A DNA stretch of 43,767 nt, taken from the NCBI GenBank assembly GCA_003427395.1, contig BFEA01000012.1, forward strand, positions 6,315,629 to 6,359,395. Direction: 5' to 3'. Positions 42,694 through 43,767 of this stretch are shown piece after piece (position 1 is the stretch's first letter; the number at the start of each line of letters is the position of its first letter). A model generated the notes under the pieces. The model was not told where the DNA came from. It was given only the letters and a program-made list of their open reading frames with translations, and did not search any database. This stretch comes from Chara braunii (Eukaryota; Streptophyta; Charophyceae; Charales; Characeae). The position numbers were made by a program, and so were the translations under genes.

Positions 42694-43069
42694 GGTAGCC
42701 TTTACTCACATAGGGAGTGCGTCGCGGCCCGCTGATTTGTCAACATATGCGGAAAATGAATAAACGAATCTGCAGCAAGAGTACGGTCAGGTGCTTTCAT
42801 CCTCTTCCTCATTTTCTCACAAGAGTGTGATGCTTCCTNCCCTCTCTTCATCAAATGCAGGCTTAACAGAGTTCACTCCTACGCGTTGGTGATCATGGAC
42901 GCGTTGGGCGATGCTTTCAAAAGGGCACACATCTCTCCAATCCGTTGCGGGGCAGCCGTACAACATCGCGCCCCCTCCGTGCAAGTCATCTTCACCCACC
43001 TGTGCCTTGTGATAGGGATGTATCTGGCCGCGTCAGCAGGCTTAACGCATTTGTAAAATAAAAAAAATA
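42694..43069. other. Intergenic stretch, no gene seen
   Basis: One N at about 42839. No element or coding frame was recognised. Confidence 0.5.
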
Positions 43070-43222
43070 ATATTAATGATTACTGTACGCTGAAGTACAG
43101 CGCATTGATCACCGCTGATTACCATGTGTAGATGATCACCTTGCGGTGAAATCCTCTGGGTGGATCATGGCTGATCACAGTGCACTGATGATTACTCTGC
43201 GCTGATGATTATNGTGCGTTGA
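43070..43222. repeat. Degenerate minisatellite, GCTGATNATTAC-like unit
   Basis: Variants of GCGCTGATGATTAC and GCTGATCACAGTGCACTGATGA recur at about 20-bp spacing, mixed with TGATCACC palindromes. Confidence 0.7.
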
Positions 43223-43379
43223 CCTCCGCCGCCTTTCAAGCGAGTACGGGATGCTGTAGATGCTCACCTGTGTAGCCGTCGTCGCAGTCTGTTCACTGTC
43301 TTTTCCCTTGGTCACTCCCTCCCCACACACAGTCTCTCACCCTCGCTGTGCAGTCCCCTTCTCTCTCGCTCTCCCTCTC

Positions 43380-43560
43380 ACATGCAGTCTCCCCGCAATG
43401 CCCATGTCAGTGGGCGGGTACACCTTGCACATTCTGAGTGCCTCCTCCCCGCAATCCTCTCTCCGTCAACTGTCCCNGCCTGCATTTCCCGCTGGGCACA
43501 CCGTGCACGTTCCGAATGTCTCCCTCTCCTCCACGCTCCCGAGGTGCCAGGCACATGTCC
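43380..43560. repeat. Degenerate C-rich repeat, about 77-bp period
   Basis: GGGTACACCTTGCACATTCT followed by GAGTGCCTCC near 43416 recurs as GGGCACACCGTGCACGTTCC followed by GAATGTCTCC near 43493. The region around it is C/T-rich and open on both strands, which explains the long frames. From 43560 to the window end no gene was recognised. Confidence 0.6.
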
Positions 43561-43767
43561 CCCCGGTCAAACTTCTGGTGCGCTCCCATGAACCTTCCCT
43601 GGTGCAAGCCAAAGCGGGGGACACCTGGCACGCGTGTCCAGTTCGCCCAAGTCCCCAAAAAAAGTCCCCTGTGTCTTTGACTGGCCCATACTATATCCAG
43701 GCTGCGGTTCGGCCAGGCACCAATTCCCACTGCCTTACCTGGCAGAGCTAAAAAAAAAACGGAGCCC

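Overview
The window looks like nuclear DNA of a plant-lineage eukaryote with a large, repeat-rich genome. The reasons are one recognisable gene whose C-terminus matches the land-plant form of its family, a decayed L1-type LINE carrying the reverse-transcriptase zinc-binding domain usual in plants, consensus GT-AG splice sites, several small inverted-repeat elements, and very many CT/GA, CAT and GT microsatellites. A streptophyte alga such as Chara, or another early-branching streptophyte, would fit. That species guess is inference. Two runs of N (4147-4375 and 19109-19535) and scattered single Ns show a draft scaffold.

Layout. 1-10458: no recognisable gene; a 35-bp duplication, a nested 151-bp/30-bp tandem repeat, an 80-90-bp inverted repeat and two GA microsatellites. 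10459-12366 (minus): the one confident gene, an uninterrupted 635-codon ATOS/FAM214-family protein with both diagnostic domains. Diverged tandem repeats occupy its upstream side (about 12385-12800), followed by a 1.4-kb purine-rich tract (13170-14570). 14571-21100: duplications, two copies of a 131-bp-class inverted-repeat element, alternating purine-pyrimidine DNA, two possible exons (15898-15989 and 18831-19023, both plus) and a pyrimidine-rich degenerate satellite. 21100-24665 (minus): a truncated, broken LINE. 24700-31400: tandem and dispersed repeats, a 202-bp element flanked by TA, overlapping hairpins near 28.45 kb, and CAT/GAT arrays.

31400-38000 is rich in small inverted-repeat elements: family A (TIR starts GGGCCTCGCTCCACT) and family B (TIR CGTCTTCACCCGAATAGAAC). 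38000-38920 is a tandem array related to a dispersed copy at 24.76 kb and ends in a CT microsatellite. 39649-40029 (minus) is a possible terminal exon of an unidentified gene. The last 3 kb holds unresolved bases, a CT/GT compound microsatellite and degenerate minisatellites.

Only the ATOS-family gene can be named, so no pathway or operon-like arrangement can be read here. No tRNA, rRNA, CRISPR array or intact transposase was found. The most useful new material is the set of small non-autonomous element families and the candidate exons.
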